Shown piece after piece: positions 61,820 to 64,000 of a stretch of DNA of 64,000 nucleotides (position 1 is its first letter; every line of letters begins with the position of its first letter). Location of the stretch: NCBI GenBank assembly GCA_947627245.1, contig CANQVH010000012.1:1-64000 (forward strand), written 5' to 3'. The position numbers and the translations under genes are program-made. A model generated the notes under the pieces. That model worked only from the letters and a program-made list of their open reading frames with translations. It ran no database searches and had not been told where the DNA came from. The stretch comes from an uncultured Lachnospiraceae bacterium (GTDB taxonomy: Bacteria; Bacillota; Clostridia; Lachnospirales; Lachnospiraceae).

Positions 61820-64000
61820 ATGAAGAAATGGAAGAACCAACTCATAAAAATCAGTCTTCTGAGTCTGCTCTTGGCCGGTGCGGGATCTTTTTCTGCGTCT
61901 GCCCAAGTGACGGAAGGGCAGAAGGGAGAGACAGTATACGGCGATTATGCGGTCATTGTCAATACGAGTATGAAGGAGACGCAGAGCACGGGCACGCTGG
62001 TCTTTGACTCTTCGGGCAACGGAACGAGCGCGATTCGTACATCGTCCGCGTCAAATCCGGTCGGAAAGGATGTGCAGGCGGGGACGACATCTCCCGTAGC
62101 ACGGATTGCTGCTAACGCGGTGTATAGTGTTGGTGCGGAGAAGCAGATTTCGTCGCCTTATGACGGCATGAAGACATATGTATGTATCGGCGTGGGGACT
62201 CATTGCTATGTGTGGATGGAAAAAGAGCTGAAATCAGGCTATGACGATCTGCAGAAAACGAGCGGGATCGCTAATGATATGATACAGACCTATGAAGGGG
62301 AGCCTTATGCGATGTTGAAAGAGATGGCAGGGGGAAGTCTGCCATGGGATAAGCTTTCTGTTATGCTGGAATCGATTTCAAGCGCGAGCGGTGTCTACAA
62401 ATCGAACAGCGAGCTTACAGCGATTCATATCAACACACCGAAGGCAGCCTCCTATGAACTTGGCTCGATGGGTTCCTGCAACGGATTACTCGTTCATGAG
62501 GGACAGCATGCGCTGTTCCATTTGAAAGCGCAAAGTGATCCGTACCAGTATTATACGTGGCTGAATGAGGGAATCTCTGTGGCTGCGATGGATTATCTGT
62601 GGGGCGGTACGGACAATAATGGCTGGATGGACAGCATTGCCGGAAATACGAATATCCGCAACGGCTCACCGCTGATTTACAAAAGTTATCGGAACAGCAC
62701 AGCCCAAGATTACGGGATGCCGTACCTGTTTGTTCGCTATTTGACCGCGCAGGCGACAGAAGGCTATGAACCGATGAAACTGTTTCCGAAATTCTATGCC
62801 GTAAGTGCAAACTGCAGCCCTGACGTTTATTTGCAGAAGGTGCTCGCAGAGACGGGACACACGGTCAGATTCAGCGATCTGCTGACGCAGTTTTATACGG
62901 CGATCATCGCACAGGAATCCAGCGGGGTATATGGATTTGCGGGGGATGCAATCGTGCGACAGAAAGTCAGCAATTATCCTCTGTATATGGGTGCGAGTGG
63001 GCAAGCGCATAATCTGGCCCCGACGGCGGCGATTATGATTAAACTGGAAGGGGGATCTTTTCAGGTCCCGAGTAACGGCGGCAGTAATATCCGCTATATG
63101 ATTGTAAGCGGCGGCAGAAATGTTCCCGTGCCGGAGGGCGGAGACGGGAGCAAAGAGAACCCGTATATTATAGATGAGTTCAAGGATCTGGCCCTGATAG
63201 GAAATAAGCCGGGCGCATGCTACAAATTGACTCGCGATATAACGTCAAATGGAATGAAGAATATGACGGTCACATATTTTTCCGGCGTCCTTGATGGAGC
63301 AGGATATACGATTCATGGACTTTCCATGCCGCTTGTCGGTAGAAACGGAGGAACGATTCGAAATCTGACGATTGAGGCGGTGTTTAGCGGTGAATTTACG
63401 GGTACACAAGGTATTTTCACACAGGTGAATTCCGGTATGATCAAGGATTGCACGGCGGCGGGGATGGTTGATGTGCGGATGCTGCGTGGACAGAGCAGCC
63501 TGCTTTATCCGGTTTTCGGAGCGTTTGCCGGAGAAAATGAGGTAGCGGGAACAATTCAGAATTGTGGAACCCGTGCTGATATCAATCTGATCCTGCCGGC
63601 AGCGACGAGCTGGATTGGCGGAATTGCAGGGATACAGACCGGTGTTGTGAAAAATTGTTACAGCAGGGGAAACATTGCTGTGACACAGCCGAATGATGAC
63701 TGTGCTGTATACGTGGGAGGACTCGCAGGCAAGCTTCAGAGGATGGGACTTGGCGGTGTATTGAACTGCTGCATCCATACCGGAACAATCAGCGTGGCAG
63801 GCGAAAGAGCGTACATCGGACAGCTCTGCGGTCATGCGGACAGTTCTGTGATGAATGGCGGACTGTTAAATTATATTAAAAACTGTAAGACAAAGAGTGA
63901 AAACGGTTCGGCAGTCGGATACGCGAAAGAGGCCATACCTCAGGATCTGGACAACAGCGTTTGGTTGACAGAAGAACAGATTAAGAAGGAAGAGTCATAC
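61820..64000 (+). CDS. Secreted HExxH metallopeptidase-like protein with GLUG repeats (partial)
   Basis: Absent from the track because it stays open to the window end. The ATG at 61820 follows GAGGGAG. A signal peptide (KISLLSLLLAGAGSFSASAQ) leads into a peptidase-like domain where HEGQH (H226, E227, H230) and WLNEGIS (E250) give a gluzincin-type zinc site like M30-class enzymes. From about residue 420 the protein turns to beta-repeat sequence with GLUG-type motifs (WIGGIAGIQTGVVKNCYSRG). At least 727 residues are encoded; likely wall- or surface-associated, acting on host or environmental protein. Confidence 0.85.
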   Translation, partial: MKKWKNQLIKISLLSLLLAGAGSFSASAQVTEGQKGETVYGDYAVIVNTSMKETQSTGTLVFDSSGNGTSAIRTSSASNPVGKDVQAGTTSPVARIAANAVYSVGAEKQISSPYDGMKTYVCIGVGTHCYVWMEKELKSGYDDLQKTSGIANDMIQTYEGEPYAMLKEMAGGSLPWDKLSVMLESISSASGVYKSNSELTAIHINTPKAASYELGSMGSCNGLLVHEGQHALFHLKAQSDPYQYYTWLNEGISVAAMDYLWGGTDNNGWMDSIAGNTNIRNGSPLIYKSYRNSTAQDYGMPYLFVRYLTAQATEGYEPMKLFPKFYAVSANCSPDVYLQKVLAETGHTVRFSDLLTQFYTAIIAQESSGVYGFAGDAIVRQKVSNYPLYMGASGQAHNLAPTAAIMIKLEGGSFQVPSNGGSNIRYMIVSGGRNVPVPEGGDGSKENPYIIDEFKDLALIGNKPGACYKLTRDITSNGMKNMTVTYFSGVLDGAGYTIHGLSMPLVGRNGGTIRNLTIEAVFSGEFTGTQGIFTQVNSGMIKDCTAAGMVDVRMLRGQSSLLYPVFGAFAGENEVAGTIQNCGTRADINLILPAATSWIGGIAGIQTGVVKNCYSRGNIAVTQPNDDCAVYVGGLAGKLQRMGLGGVLNCCIHTGTISVAGERAYIGQLCGHADSSVMNGGLLNYIKNCKTKSENGSAVGYAKEAIPQDLDNSVWLTEEQIKKEESY

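Overview
The window looks like a chromosomal segment of a Gram-positive Clostridia bacterium, most likely Lachnospiraceae. The reasons are strong GGAGG-type ribosome sites, many ATGA/GTGA gene overlaps, a single-chain PurL of about 1280 residues, paired PD-(D/E)XK 'Rpn/YhgA-like' genes, CapA proteins, and a mix of GC-rich housekeeping genes with a visibly AT-rich surface-polysaccharide locus. No species can be named from sequence alone. All family calls come from reading motifs; no database search was run.

Layout. (1) 1-620: start of a minus-strand Phd/RelB-type antitoxin, a broken duplicate of the 5' end of an aminotransferase gene, a possible small MITE-like insertion, and a structured RNA-like leader hairpin. 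(2) 637-16397: an exopolysaccharide/capsule operon. It holds a DegT aminotransferase, a small unknown protein, a PglC-type sugar-phosphate transferase, a GNAT acetyltransferase, a fold-type-II PLP enzyme, an ATP-grasp ligase, three 'sugar-transfer associated' ATP-grasp proteins, a CapA metallophosphatase, a GT4 glycosyltransferase, a Wzy-like polymerase, a Wzx-like flippase, a metallophosphoesterase and an N5-(carboxyethyl)ornithine synthase-like enzyme. The combination suggests a glycan decorated with unusual, opine-like amino acids through amide bonds. (3) 16570-20916: an IS200/IS605 tnpA-only element, then a decayed glycan cassette (two genes with three in-frame stop codons), then an intact UDP-galactopyranose mutase.

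(4) 21000-36020: two Rpn/YhgA-like nuclease genes, a GH13 alpha-glucosidase-type enzyme, ddl and murF (peptidoglycan D-Ala-D-Ala), a membrane GGDEF protein, an internally deleted MATE transporter, pth and mfd, then a minus-strand AAA ATPase with a DUF234-like nuclease tail. (5) 36080-39450: an inverted repeat, a small protein, and minus-strand genes for a DUF3786 protein, a zinc-ribbon protein, threonine aldolase and a DUF3990 toxin-like pair. (6) 39630-49776: an XPD/Rad3-type helicase with an N-terminal nuclease-like domain, a membrane cyclophilin, a striking ~365-nt double-hairpin non-coding element, purL, and a membrane-anchored CapA protein overlapping purL.

(7) 49890-61663: a Y1-transposase-like (RAYT) gene that has lost its catalytic residues, a lipoprotein plus PAP2 phosphatase pair, tRNA-Val and tRNA-Met, an HPt plus HD-GYP response-regulator pair, a PfkB sugar kinase, an IbrA/IbrB-like PAPS-reductase/ParB pair, a MacAB-type export system and peptidase T (minus strand). 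(8) 61820-end: a secreted HEGQH metallopeptidase-like protein with GLUG-type repeats, cut by the window edge.

The strongest candidate for an undescribed system is the ATP-grasp-rich polysaccharide locus. Next are the double-hairpin element before purL, the IbrAB-like pair, the catalytically empty RAYT and the DUF3990 pair.
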